Positions 12,160 to 23,532 of a stretch of DNA of 64,000 nt are shown here, piece after piece (within the stretch, counting starts at the first letter, position 1; the number at the start of each line of letters is the position of its first letter). Below the pieces are notes generated by a model. It made no database searches. It saw nothing but the letters and a program-made list of their open reading frames with translations, and was not told where the DNA came from. The translations under genes were made by a program, and so were the position numbers. Source of the stretch: Ailurus styani (Eukaryota > Chordata > Mammalia > Carnivora > Ailuridae); assembly GCA_002007465.1 (NCBI GenBank), contig LNAC01000036.1:4657250-4721249 (forward strand), written 5' to 3'.

Positions 12160-12560
12160 TAACAGTTAATTGTGTATCTTTTCAGATGCCTTTAATGAAC
12201 ATGTAAGCACATATAAACATATCTTGTATTTTTTACATTAAAAAGTCACATAACTTGCATCATAAGCATTTTTCCTTATCAGGTAATATAGATCTTTTAA
12301 ATTCATTCTTAAATTCCTTTAACTGTTGCAAGATATTGTGGGAAATATTTTATTCAACTAGTCTCCTAATGATGAACATTTACCTTGTTATTATAATCCT
12401 CGAACTTTCACTAAGCCTACAACAATTAACATTATTCATGTGGCATTTTATACAAGTATGAGTATTTATGTAGGATAAATTCATAGGAAGTTTCTACTTT
12501 GCTGGATTACAATTTGTATATATTTTGAACTTTGATAGATATTCCCAAATTTTCATTCAA
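12160..12560 (-). repeat. Old L1M 3'UTR fragment, antisense
   Basis: ATGATGAACATTTACCTTG, TAGGATAAATTCATAGGAAG and the surrounding order of motifs match the complemented L1M 3'UTR theme of 'amplified target / tested probe' text seen also at 605-1115 and 26.1-27 kb. Strongly diverged. Confidence 0.5.
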
Positions 12561-12639
12561 AGAATAAATTCCTTGAAATCAAGTGGTATATGCATTTTAT
12601 ATTTCAGAAACGTGCAAATTTATATTCCTGGACAACGTG

Positions 12640-14020
12640 ATAGACTAGATAATCTGAATATCTTCCCTCAAAAAGACACTTGGAATATTAAACAACATAT
12701 AACAAATAGCTCATCTCTAAAGCTAGGGTTGAAAAAAAAGTAAGGCAAAACCCCAGGGACCAAAAATGAAGAAGAAGCTGAAAACCAAGGAAAGAAGAAG
12801 GCATTGAAGCCACTGATGCCCAAGGGTATTTGCTGTTCCAGGTAACCAAGATGCTCAGTGTTTAATAGCCGCACAAAGACTAGACCTTGGGCCCAGCATG
12901 TGGAGAATCAAGGAGAAATGAGGACCTTCACATGAAACTGGAATCTTCAAGCACTACATCTGTCATGAAAAGATGGACTAGAAAAAAAAAAAACCAGCAG
13001 AAGAGATAATAAGGCAAATTCTCTGACTTGGTCTGGTAATACAGTGGGTAATACAGTGTTTCCTGAGAATTCATAACCAGAGCCATGTTCTCAAATGGAT
13101 TAGGGGTTCTAACATATGCTATCTTGGGCACCTTGGGTGCCTAACAGAAGCAAACACAAATCTTCTGTAAAGACTCACATCTTCAACCCCGGCTGCCTAA
13201 GATTCCCATGGATATAAGACTTGATTGAGCATAAACCGATAAGCCAAACTTGCACCTTATAGGAAGAAACAAATTTCCATGTATGTTGCAAGCAGAGAAA
13301 ACAGTGGTTATTAGACCTTTTGTATCTTCAAGATAATCGAGCCATTAGATAACTGAATATAAAATGAGTTTTATATTTTTAGAAGATTTAAGGAAATGAT
13401 ATCAGAAGATAGAGCTAAGAATATACACATAGCATAAACAAGACCTAACAGATTTTTATTTTTATTTTTTAAAAGATTTTATTTATTTGAGAGAGAGAGA
13501 GAAGGAGCAGAGGGAGGGGCAGAGGGAAAGGGAGAAGCAGACTCCCCGATAAGCAGGGAGCCTGATGAGGGGCTCAGTCCTGGGACTCTGGGATCATGAC
13601 CCAAGCTGAAGGCAGATGCTTAACTGACTGAGCCACCCAGGGACTCCATGCCCTAACAGATTTTTAAAAACAAAGTGGAACTTCTAAAAATAAAAAATAT
13701 AGTAATTGAATTTTAGAATGGAATAGAAGGGCTATATAAGATTAGACTTAGCTATAAAAAGAATTAGCAAACTGGAAAGATCTAAAAGAGTTAACCAAAG
13801 TATAGTACAAAGTTATGAGGATGGAAAATATGAAACATGTTGAACATGAGAGCATGAAAGGACAAACATACATTGTATTGGCATTCTAGGTGGAGAAGAG
13901 AATGGGGGGGGGGATTGAAAATGTTTGAAGAGATAATAGGTGAGAATTTTCCAGACTAGATAAAAGACATGACTCATCAGATTCAGGAAGCACAATAAAT
14001 TCCTAAATTTCCCACTGCAT
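12640..14020 (+). repeat. Old L1M 5'UTR/ORF1 fragment, sense
   Basis: AACCGATAAGCCAAACTTG, GAGAAAACAGTGGTTATTAG and, after the SINE, GAATTAGCAAACTGGAAAGA and AGATTCAGGAAGCACAATAA follow the layout of ancient L1M ORF1. Text near 13870-13900 corresponds to the degenerate 'IGIPGGEEN' region. There is no open frame of useful length. A run of ten G at about 13904 lies within it. Confidence 0.6.
13459..13650 (-). repeat. Can-SINE, antisense, with 15-bp TSD
   Basis: Complemented tail AAAAGATTTTATTTATTTGA, a GAGAGA/GGAGCAGAGG tract and head ACTGAGCCACCCAGGGACTC. CCTAACAGATTTTTA occurs at 13444-13458 and 13652-13666 as a perfect target duplication. It sits inside the L1M ORF1 relic. Confidence 0.93.
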
Positions 14021-15319
14021 TTTAGCATAAGTAACATATTTTAATGAAATATAAGTGTATCTTCCGAGAACAAATTTATGAGAATTTTATATATTTTGCA
14101 AGTATTTTTCATGTCTGAAAGGCTAGATTCTCATATCTGTTTCTGCATTCAATCTGTTTTAATATTACATATCATGTAGCCTCTAGAAAACTCCAATTTG
14201 TGAGAGAGAATGAAAATGATGAAATCGTGTTGTAGTATCATTACAAATACAGTTTTGATCTTGTGGAACTTCTGAAAGATTATCCAGTTACTTTAGGATC
14301 TTTGGAACATACTTTGAGAGTCCCTAATTTATAGTAAGTTTCCTATTACAGGTCATGAATGGTGAACTCAGTGTATTTCAGGGAATTAGAATACAATAAA
14401 GTACACTTGGATCTGAAACGAGACTCGAGGGATTGATTTCATGTCTGTTCCATGATTCAGAGGACACTTTGGGGTCCTGCAAAGCCATCTTTGTGAACAT
14501 CAAGTACATTATGTTGGTATGTGCAGAAGTCTTGAGTTACACCAGATGGTTTTGTTTTGTTTTGTTAATAAGATGGTAGATAGACTATTTGTTACCATAG
14601 CATGATTGAGTGATATATGTGAAAGAACAATAGGATTCTCTGCTACATAATTGCAAAACTGCCCCAGAAGTGGAAGACAAAATAATCTATCAGGAGTCCA
14701 ACACAATGTTTCAGAATCATAAGGAAACTGATGCAACAATTATTGTAGAAACACTGACTCTGGAGGCCACTGGGGGAAAATTAGAGGATAGTTTATAATT
14801 GCCTGCGGAAAGCCTCATTTACATAGCTTGAGTTGAATTTTGCCATCAAATTTTCTTTAACTAATCTACATTTGATGTTTCTCATTTCCAACTTTATGTC
14901 ATTAAAGAGATGGCCCCCATCTGAATCCGTTAAGGAATCAGATTCCTGTGCTCTGTCAGTCTTGTCCACATTGAACAAATATGATCCCCTTGCTTTTCCT
15001 TTCTTATTTATCTCACTGTATAAAACCTAAGACACATGGCATTATTTCAGTAGTGCCCAAGAGAAGCACAGCTATAATAACCCATTAGATCCCAGATATC
15101 TCAATTTCAATTAAAAAGACTAACATTCTCTCTAAATATTTGGGTGAATCCCCAAGGCCTAATCCAAATTCATTTCTGCTGAAACCTAGATTAGCTGACC
15201 AATTTTTAACATGGGACACCCTGTGACTCGCAAAATGATGGAAAGGATTAAAAATTGTTTGTTCTCCACCTCATTACAAAGAGGATATGAGATAAAAGAA
15301 TGATTTGTTCCAGTAGAAT
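14021..15319. other. Unclassified non-coding sequence
   Basis: Nothing recognised. Opposed frames at about 14793-15030 overlap each other and look like chance. Confidence 0.4.
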
Positions 15320-15479
15320 TTCGTTCATTATACAAACATATAATGAATACCTTCTGGGTACTAGGCAGTTTGCTAGGCTCTGGTTTATAAATCAGAAACA
15401 GTCTTTGCCTCCATAGCCCTACTAGAAGAGCTATACCTATAAATAAGAATTTAGAGTGTGATAAGGTTTATAATTAAGA

Positions 15480-15836
15480 GGGCCCCCTGGGTGGCTCAGT
15501 TGGTTAAGCATCTTACTCTTTTCTTTTTTTACATTTTATTTTATTATTTTTTTTCAGTGATCCAAGATTCATTGTTTATGCACCACACCCAGTGCTCCAT
15601 GCAATACATGCCCTCCTTAATACCCACCACCAGGCTCACCCATCCCCCCTCCCCTCCATAACCCTCAGTTCAGCATCTTACTCTTGATTTCAGCTCAGGT
15701 CATGATCTCAGGAATCATGAGATCAAGCCCCGCATCAGCCTCTGTGCTTAGCAGGGAGTCTGCTTGTGATTCTTTCCCTATGCCCCTCCCCACCACTTGT
15801 GCTCAGGCTCTCTCTCTCAAATAAATAAATCTTTAA
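15480..15836 (+). repeat. Can-SINE, sense, split by an L1 tail
   Basis: Head GGGCCCCCTGGGTGGCTCAG at 15480, interrupted at 15520, resuming at about 15672 with AGCATCTTACTCTTGATTTC, and ending in CAAATAAATAAATCTTTAAA. Removing the insert and one target copy restores a normal SINE of about 190 bases. Confidence 0.93.
15521..15671 (-). mobile_element. Carnivoran L1 3'-end insertion, antisense, inside the SINE
   Basis: A T-rich start, then CCACACCCAGTGCTCCATGC and ACATGCCCTCCTTAATACCC, the complement of the carnivoran L1 3'UTR (sense form at 31385-31470). A perfect 14-bp duplication AGCATCTTACTCTT (15507-15520 and 15672-15685) proves target-primed insertion. It is 5' truncated to about 150 bases. 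Confidence 0.92.
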
Positions 15837-16537
15837 AAAATTAAAAAAGATTCCTAATAAAATATGTATAAGATATATGTACACAAAAGGAATGATATAT
15901 TCTGCTTATGGAATCAGAAGGGGCTTTATCTTCCTGCTAGTTTGGAAGAATAAGTTGGAGTTTTCTAGGCTAATCAAGGAGAATAAGAGTATTCTAGGCA
16001 GAGAACTACATGTGCGAAGCCCTTGCATGCCTAGGCATGGCAAGTAATTCAGTTTGGCAAGGCTAGTGTGAAGGGTGACGATGGAGAGCAGCTGGAAATG
16101 ATGTTAGAGAGTGGGTAGAATCAAGCATCTGTAGCCGAGCTAGGGAGCTTGAATAAAGTTCACAGAGACCACGCAGGTCTCTGGTTTTCTAGATATGCCC
16201 TAGGACACCATGCGATTCATAGAGATGCCTGTGGTATTGGTGGGAATGTGGTCAGGGCAAGCAGGCAGAAGTTGCCCCTACCTCTGCTTTGATAGGAACC
16301 ATGCAGCTTTACATGTGTGCATGCTTGAAGTTGGACTTCATTTTTCTCAACAATTATTGTGCACATACTAGGTACCAGGCCTTGTGCTGACATACACAAT
16401 TCATGGCCTTCCAGTGTAAGCAATATTCCTTTAAAAAAAAGTTAGAAATGCACAGCTGTAATAGGTGGAGAATCACTGTAGGGTGTCAAGCAGGAGAGTG
16501 ATATGATCAGCTTTGCTTTTTAGAAATCTCACTCTGG

Positions 16538-16737
16538 GAGCATCTGGGTGGCTCAGTCAGTTAAGCATCTTGATTTCTGCTCAGGTCATGATCTCAGGGT
16601 TGTGAGATGGAGCCCCTCCCCCGCCATCTTCTGGCTCTGTGCTGGGAGTGGAACCTGCTTGAGATTCTCTCTCTCCCTCTCCCTCTGCCCACCCCCCCAC
16701 CTGCTTTCTCTCTCTGTCTCTCAAAGGAAAAAGAAAA
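16538..16737 (+). repeat. Can-SINE, sense, with perfect 16-bp TSD
   Basis: Starts GAGCATCTGGGTGGCTCAGT and ends in CAAAGGAAAAAGAAAA, an altered A-rich tail. AGAAATCTCACTCTGG flanks it at 16522-16537 and 16738-16753. It is inserted in the antisense L2. Confidence 0.93.
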
Positions 16738-17384
16738 AGAAATCTCACTCTGGTTGAAGTTTGGACAGTAGGTTAGAGGTAGAAAAGCTGGGCTGAAAAA
16801 CAAAGGCATGAAATCAGTAGGTCTGGAGAGGAAGATGACAGTGTGTCACGGGAAGTCCTAGGCTTCGGACTTATATGGGTCTACCACAGAGAAGTTAGGA
16901 GAATAAGAATGGCACTGAGGAAAGCTTATGGGGCTTTCAACTTCTAGAGAGATGCTGGAAGAGCCAGTGAAGGAGACTGAGAAGGGCGGCTGGGGGAGAG
17001 AGATTGAGAGAAAGTTGAGCCAGGGAAGAGTGCTCCCAGGGAAACCTTGGAGGCAGAGTTTCCAGAGGGGAGGGATGGGCAGCAGCCAGGGATTCAGGAA
17101 GACCTCGTGGGATAGACCGAGAAACCCAGTCTCTTGATTTGCTGGCTGGCGAGGCTTAGGAGACTTCCACGGGATCAGTTTCAGTGGAAACCAGATTGCA
17201 GTGGGCTGAGAAGTGAGTAAGTGGCAAGGAAGTGGAGACAGTGAGACTAGACATCTTCATGAGGTTGGTTGTGAAGGCAGAAGGAGAGAGAGCATGATTG
17301 CCAGAGAAAATGCCGGGGTGGGAGGTAGGAGTTTATCAATATGCGCAGGGGAGGAATCCAGAGGGTGGAAGATTGAAGATAATG

Positions 17385-17385
<1 letters not shown>

Positions 17386-17449
<64 letters not shown>
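17386..17449. repeat. Compound microsatellite (TG)n(GA)n
   Basis: About 15 TG units run directly into about 16 GA units without interruption. Such compound dinucleotide tracts are usually length-polymorphic. The plus-strand 104-residue frame here is translation of this repeat. Confidence 0.97.
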
Positions 17450-17452
<3 letters not shown>

Positions 17453-18955
17453 TCCCTGAGCCAGTGGGAGGGAACTAGTCTCCAGCACAGGTCTTTACTG
17501 AGAAACCCTAAGGGTCTTAGAATTTAATAAGAATATATTCAGCACACTTGTGTACATGTATCTGCATATTCAGGTATTTGAGATATTTGCGGGGGGTGCA
17601 GCAAATTTATGGAGAAGAATTTTGAAAATAAGTTTCTGTTTTATCAGGGCACTGGAAGATTTGGGGTAGCAAGGGACTGTGGAACCTAAATCGTGTCTTT
17701 TTCATTATTAAATTTCTCTATTTAGGACATTCAAATTCTGGAACGATAAGGCCACCTTTATTGAATCCTGACTGATAGCTTAATGATTTATTCTGGAGTG
17801 CTCAGGAAAGGCATGTATTTTTATCCCTGGAGATTACTTAAAAACCCTTCCCTCTTTCACCTTTTTCTATCCCTTTATCCTTGTTGGCTCTGAGTTTTCT
17901 ATGAGTCACTCAAAGCTGTTTCCCCCTCCCTGTTACTATACCTTATAGCATTCCATAGTGGTTTTTCAAGTGCTGCCTATGGGTCATCTACTTTTTAGAT
18001 GAAATATTATTTTCTCTTCGACAGCTGGATTCTAGCAGAGATGCTGGTGACCCTCTGAGTCAAACCAGGTATGTTAAGTTATTAGCCTTTGGGGATGTCT
18101 TTAAAATGAGAAATGACATTATCTTCTCTAAATAGTTGCTGTCGGTTCTGTGCTTTAAGAACATCAGGGATTTATAATAACCTATTAACTGTCACTTGCT
18201 ATTGTCCTGCTTGTGGGACTGGTGCTAAGGGGAAGGGATGGCAAGGTTTGGTGGACACAAAACTCTGAATGGGGTGGAGGGCATGTCTGAACTCCGATAT
18301 TTGTTCTTGAATTTGCCACTCATTTCTGTTGCGCAGTGGGAGAAATCTCTTACGTCCCACTATGTGTCAGGTTCTCACTCTGCAGAAGGGAGAGTAGTAC
18401 GCTTCCACAGGTGGTTCATAGGGGAATGCAACACTTATTTAGCAATTAAGAGGAAGTTTAACCTAATATCATAAAATATTCCTGACAGTTGGGTTTGTTA
18501 AAGTATGAAATGGCCCCTGGGGAGAGCTTTACTTGGCACAGACTTCACCTGGCCACAGTATTTATTAATGATTATGAGAGTCAGACTAGGTCTCCCAGAC
18601 AGGGACAGGATTGGTTCCCATGGTGGGTTTTTTTTGTTTTGTTTTTTTTTTTAATATGGGTTTTGACCTTGATTTTGGACCAAAGACACATAAATCGTCT
18701 GCCCACCTTAATCTACCAAAAGAAACACGTTCCCAGTTTATTCAGCACACCCAATCTGTCCACCCCTGGGAACTCCCCCTAAACATGTACCGTTAAAATT
18801 TCCGGTCTCTTTATTCACTGATTTTATGTTGCCAACAGTTGCTGACTTAGCTCCCGCTGCTGGGCCATCTTTCTTGTCACCTGAATGGGTTTTTATTTTT
18901 CCCCAAACATACAGAATGTATTATCTCCAAACAGTACCCAAATGCTAGATTGTCA
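17450..18955. other. Mostly unique non-coding sequence
   Basis: No repeat recognised apart from a T-rich run at 18629-18652. Overlapping frames at 18238-18796 have no domain or splice-consistent structure that I can support. Confidence 0.4.
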
Positions 18956-18959
18956 AAAG

Positions 18960-19125
18960 GAAGTTGACAAAAGTATGCCTTGCTACGCACTATGAAAGGG
19001 GCTAATCAAAGCAGCTTTTTAATTGCCATAGTAATGATTTAGATGTGCAAAAAATACTAAAGTTAAATTTGCATGACTAATTAATTAAGCGAAGCTCACA
19101 ATTGACAAACATAATTAGCACATCC
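18960..19125. promoter_or_regulatory. Candidate conserved enhancer block (TCF/LEF, POU and homeodomain motifs)
   Basis: A repeat-free block with dense transcription-factor-like words: ATCAAAG (TCF/LEF core) at 19005-19011, a perfect octamer ATTTGCAT (POU) at 19067-19074, TAATTAATTAA (paired homeodomain sites) at 19078-19088, and ATAATTAGC at 19111-19119. The texture is like developmental conserved non-coding elements in mammals. Function is inferred from motifs only. Confidence 0.35.
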
Positions 19126-19764
19126 AAAACTGAAACCACATCCTGGTTCTTAACTTGGAGCCAAAAAAGACAACATGAAGCACTCAAAATCCCCTTCCTT
19201 TCACTGTCTGTTGGTCTCACTGCCAATTCTCATATTTAGGTTTGTTAGGCCCAGAGCATAGTTAATTGCAAAACATTCCTGAGGATCTTACTTTTTTTTT
19301 TTTAACAGAAAAGTCTCAAGAGTTTGGCATACTTGCTCTATCTTTTAGCAGCTAAATTTTATCCAGTAGAGTAGATATCTTCTCCAACAGGGGAAATGTT
19401 GTTATCTCTATTATCTCTCTTTTCCCTTATTCATCTCTCTTTCCAGAGATGGTTGTTAGACTGGCTTTTCTGGCACATAAATGTATTATGTGGGCAAGTG
19501 GTTTCAGCTAGAGACACTGAAAACTGTGTAATGTAGCTCAAGTTACCATGAAAAGCTCTATCAGTGAATACACGTACAGATTTCCGGGGCAAAACATGAG
19601 GTTCCAAAGTAAGTCAGAGTCTTCTGGAGTCCTTGCTGAGCCAAACCCACACTGGGTTCTGAGGAAGTAGGGCAAATATCCTTCGTCCAACTCTCTCATG
19701 CTCATCCAATGTGTGATGTGCTTTGTCACCTGTCACCAAGTAGAATTACTGTGTTCAGAGTAGC
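19126..19764. other. Unclassified non-coding sequence
   Basis: Contains a T10-11 run near 19293 and nothing else that I recognise. Confidence 0.4.
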
Positions 19765-19832
19765 TATTGTATCTATTGTATATTATTGCATTATATATTA
19801 TATTATAGTATAGTATAGTATACTATTGTACA
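19765..19832. repeat. AT-rich pentamer-like simple repeat (TATTG/TATAG)
   Basis: Imperfect TATTGTATC, TATTATAT and TATAGTATAGTATAG units. Degenerate, so probably less mutable than the dinucleotide tracts. Confidence 0.75.
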
Positions 19833-19834
19833 TT

Positions 19835-20150
19835 ACTTCTTTATGTGAGTATACCTCAATTGTCTCTCCTTTCTCTAACTATGGTTATTTAGTGTTTTTC
19901 TATTTTATTTCCTGTTACAAGCAATGGTGAAGAGCATTTATTTATACATGTAGGGGAGAATTTTCCTGAAGTTTCTAGCTAGACGTGCAATTATTAGGCT
20001 GAATACTATATACGTTTTCCAATATTGGATATTGTTTTCCAAATGCTAGGAGAGCTCCTACCAGCAATATATAAGCTTCTACCTCCATATCCTTGCCAAT
20101 ACTTGTCATTTTCAGACTTTAAAATTTTTGTCAGCTTCGTGAGTTTCCCT
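19835..20150 (-). repeat. Old L1M 3'UTR fragment, antisense
   Basis: TTCCTGTTACAAGCAATGGT, GGCTGAATACTATATACG and ACCTCCATATCCTTGCCAAT follow the complemented L1M 3'UTR order (amplified from target-site style 'gctgcaatgaac' and 'ccaacacttg' blocks), with heavy divergence. Confidence 0.55.
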
Positions 20151-20154
20151 GATT

Positions 20155-20462
20155 AGTACCTGTTCACGTGTGCCAACTGAGCACCTGAAGTGTGGCTAGT
20201 CTTCATCATGCTATACATGTAAAAAAAAAAATCCCACTAGATTTTGAAGATTTAATATGAAAAACAAGTCAAATACCTCATTGATAATTTTTTATATTGA
20301 TTGTATGTTGACATGATAATTTGGATGTACCAGGTTGAATAAAACGTATTATTAAGGTGAACTTCTCCTGTTTCTTTTTACTTTTTTTATTGTGTCTACT
20401 AGAAAATTTAAAAATGCATGTATAGCTCTCAGTACATTCCTATTGGTCAGCACTGGTATAGA
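20155..20462. mobile_element. Old DNA-transposon-like MITE
   Basis: CCAACTGAGCACCTGAAGTG, GATTTTGAAGATTTAATATG, TTTTTATATTGATTGTATG and CATTCCTATTGGTCAGCACT appear in the order of a common mammalian MITE ending in a 'ggacagcgctg'-like inverted repeat. I do not recall its family name with certainty. Confidence 0.55.
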
Positions 20463-20464
20463 AA

Positions 20465-20920
20465 CTCCAGGATAGTGTTGAATAATTGTGGTGAAAGTAA
20501 ACTTCCTTGTTTTACTTGTGACTTTGGGGGTCATCCTTCTGAAGATTCACCTTTATTTCTGAGGTTTGCCCTTGGTGTTTTGTAGTTACTTTGTTAGACT
20601 GAGGAAGCTTTTCCACCCCTACTTGCTGAGGGTGATTACAATGAATGAAGTTTGAATTCTGTGGCTTTGACCACATCCATTAGGATGATCATGTCGTTTC
20701 TCCATTTAATCTTTTCAGTAAGGTCAACTACTTTGGTTGATTTTTTTAAACAAAATTTGAAATGTGGAACCACCTGAAATAAACCTACCTGGCCCTTTTG
20801 TACTCTTTTACACCCCTACTGGATTTCATGCTTAACTTTTTTTTTTTTACTTAGGAATTTTCCATGTATATTCATAGATGAGATTGCTCTATGATATTGA
20901 TTCCTTTTGTACTCTGTTGG
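20465..20920 (-). repeat. Old L1M ORF2 fragment, antisense
   Basis: GTGTTGAATAATTGTGGTGA, GATGATCATGTCGTTTCTCC and TTTTCCATGTATATTCATAG are complemented reverse-transcriptase-region text of L1. No frame survives. Confidence 0.7.
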
Positions 20921-20954
20921 TACCAAGTTCACAGGACAAGAGCTGCTGCTAATA

Positions 20955-21105
20955 GTCAGCATTTATTGAGCACTTACCAGTGCCAGGGGCTCTGCATGTA
21001 CTCTATCACTAACTCCCCACACCAAACTTACAAGGTAGATTCTATTATTATCCTCAGTTTATAGAAGATGAAATGAAGATACAGAGGGGATAGGTAACTT
21101 GAGAA
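20955..21105 (-). repeat. MIR, antisense
   Basis: GCATTTATTGAGCACTTACC, TCTATTATTATCCTCAGTTT and ATACAGAGGGGATAGGTAAC match the complemented MIR core and tail. Confidence 0.85.
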
Positions 21106-21547
21106 ATGATGGCATGCCATTTTTGGCAAAATAGTGGCCTAGATATCCCAAGAAGTCCTCTTGATTCAAGCATCTACAAACACTGGATATAGTTTTTTAA
21201 TATTAAGAAGAATTTTGAACCTGGAAAAAAAATAAGGGAAATCCTTAGATCCCATTGTTGTTTTCATCCTTGGACCTTCAGTTTTAATAGACCCTTGATG
21301 GAGAACAGGAGAGAAAGCTGAAGGCCCCAGCAAGGTGGGGAGTTGGATTCAAGACCTGCAGGATAAGTCTAGGACCCATACAGTGATTAAACTGGAAAAC
21401 ACCTCATGCCTTCTGCATTCTTAAGGTAGGCAGGAAGGAAATTTGCTTGTCTAGGCCAAGGCTCTCAGTGAACGTGCTGGGAGAGAAGAGGGGAGAAGGT
21501 CTAGGGTTGGTATTGCTACATCCTGTAAGTTTTCAGAGAATACTTAT

Positions 21548-21779
21548 TATTTTTTTAATATTTATTTTATTTATTTATTTTAGAGAAAGAGGGAGAGAGA
21601 GAGAGAACACACATGTGAGCCGGGGCTTGGAGCCAGGGCTTGGAGCTGGGGCTGGGGAGAGAATCTCAAGCAGACTCTGTGCTGAGTGCCATGAGGCTCA
21701 ATCCCACAACCTTGAGATCATGACCTGAGGTGAAATCAAGAGTCAGATGCTTAACCAACGGAGCCACCCAAGCACACCC
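21548..21779 (-). repeat. Can-SINE, antisense, with internal tandem block
   Basis: Tail TTTATTTTATTTATTTATTT, GAGA tract, then a short tandem GGGCTTGGAGCCAGGGCTTG (about 21622-21650) and head AACGGAGCCACCCAAGCACA. AGAATACTT and AGAACACTT flank it. Diverged, so older than the mustelid-type copies. Confidence 0.9.
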
Positions 21780-22070
21780 AAAGAACACTTTCAAAGAGCA
21801 AATATTTTTACTGCCTTTGGTTCTAAATATTTTATGATTCCCAGTGTAATTTCTTTAATCTTTGGTTATTTAAAAATGCAGTTTTCACTTCCCAAATAGT
21901 ATAAGGATGTTTTTATTTTCACTCTTTTCTTCTTGATTCTAATTTAATTGTACTGTGGTCAGAGTATGCAAACTATATGCTATTGATTTTTTGAACTTTG
22001 TTGAAACTTCCTTTGTGATTAATTATTGATTTTTTGTAACTATGCCATATACATGAAAAATATGTCTTCT

Positions 22071-22243
22071 GGGGCTCCTGGGTGGCTCAGTTGGTTAAGT
22101 GTCTGCCTTTGGCTCAGGTCGTGATCCCAGGGTCCTGGGATCGAGCCCTGCATCAGACTCCCTGCTCAGCTGGGAGCCTTTTGCTCCTCCCCTCTGCTCA
22201 TGCTCTCTCTCTCAAATAAATAAATAAAATCTTAAAAAAAGAG
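22071..22243 (+). repeat. Can-SINE, sense, with TSD
   Basis: Head GGGGCTCCTGGGTGGCTCAG, B-box text GATCGAGCCC, tail CAAATAAATAAATAAAATCT. GAAAAATATGTCTTCT (22055-22070) and GAAAAATAAATGTTCT (22245-22260) are an imperfect duplication. Confidence 0.92.
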
Positions 22244-22448
22244 AGAAAAATAAATGTTCTCTTTTTTGGGGGGTGTAGTGTTCTCTTCATGCATCTGTCC
22301 AGTTTATGATGTTTGTTAATTGTGTTGTCTGATCCTTCGTCAGATTTATCTACCAGTGTCTGAGAGAGTTGTGTTAAAATCTCCTACTATAAATGTGGAT
22401 TATCTAATTTTCTTTGTAATTCTGGTTTTCATTAATATACACCTATGC

Positions 22449-22680
22449 AGGGGTGCCTGGCTGCCTTAGTCAGTGGAGCATGTGACTCTTGATCACAGGG
22501 TTGTGGGTTTGAGCCCCACATTTGGTGTGGAGATTACTTAAAAATAAAATCTTTATGAAATATATATATTAAATAAATAATACATATTATAAAAATTATA
22601 TAATATATTATGAAATATATATAATTTGTATGTATATATAAATTAAAAATCTTTATGAAATATGTATGTATATACCTATA
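22449..22680 (+). repeat. Short tRNA-Lys-like SINE with AT-rich tail
   Basis: GGGGTGCCTGGCTGCCTTAG starts a copy that keeps a tRNA-like B box (GGTTTGAGCCC near 22507) but goes straight to a TTAAAAATAAAATCTTTATG tail at about 22537, without the usual CT-rich tract. The tail has grown into an (AT)-rich low-complexity run to about 22680. It may be an older or simpler SINE form. Confidence 0.8.
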
Positions 22681-23532
22681 CTGTATTAGTAGATGCATAC
22701 AAGTTCATGATAGTTGTAATTTTTTCTAGACCTAAACAAATAATTTGAGAATGAAGCTCTTCATTTCTGTTAATACTTTATCCTTAAATTCTGTTTTATC
22801 TACTGTCAGGATTGCTCACTCAAAATCTTCTGCTTAGTATTTGCTAGGGTTATCTTTTCTCATCTCTTTATTTTCTTTATTTGTTTTATGTCTCTTGACA
22901 TAATTTGTTGTATGTCTCTTGAAAGTGTTCATTGCTGATGTTTATTATTTCTTTATCCACATAGTAGGTTTCTTGATCAGCTGAGTTTAATCAGTTTCCA
23001 TTGATTGTGATTAGTGACATAGCTGGACTTATTTCTACCACTTTATGTTATTTTTTATTTACCAAACTTTTACCTACTTAAAAAAATAATTTTTTGCTCC
23101 ATTTTGGATTTATACATTTCTATTATTCTTTCCTCAACCTCCGCCTGAGCAGTTTGAAAATTCTAGACTCTATTTTTTAGTTCCTTTTTTTTTACACGTT
23201 TTTAACATACACATTAAGCTCACTACCAAAAGTCTGTAACGCTTCAGTTGTTCTGTTCTCCTTCTGAGCAAGACAAGGAATTTATCAGGCTTTAATTACC
23301 CACAGAATCCTTTCTTCAATCTGTCATTTTATTGTTTTACCAGTTTTTCACGGTGCAAAATTAATTGTTGTTGTTGTGATGCATATCACCAGCAACCAGT
23401 ATTTACGTAGATTTACCAATACATTTTGTTAATTTCTTTGCTACGTATGTTCCTCATATCCCACTCCTTTCTTCTGGGTTCAGTTTCTTCTTGCTGAGGG
23501 ATATCCTTTCAAGACCTACTGCTGGCAGAACA

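Larger units (their letters stand above)
15320..17370 (-). repeat. LINE L2, long antisense copy including RT-coding part
   Basis: The plus strand starts with the complemented L2 3' end (GGGTACTAGGCAGTTTGCTA-type text), continues through GAGAACTACATGTGCGAAGC and CAGGAGAGTGATATGATCAG, and by 17170-17320 reaches the complement of the reverse-transcriptase part (GTGGAAACCAGATTGCAGTG, GAAGTGGAGACAGTGAGACT). This order follows the L2 consensus as I know it. It was later broken by a SINE/L1 nest (15480-15836), a second SINE (16538-16737), and possibly a second L2 tail piece near 16340-16415. No frame survives. Confidence 0.65.

Noticed and set aside
17213..17527. 104-residue plus frame with CVCVCV/ERERER runs
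   Set aside because: Translation of the TG/GA microsatellite and L2 sequence.
22449..22520. tRNA-Lys gene
   Set aside because: The tRNA-like text has a B box but is fused to a SINE tail and lacks an intact cloverleaf; it is a SINE head.
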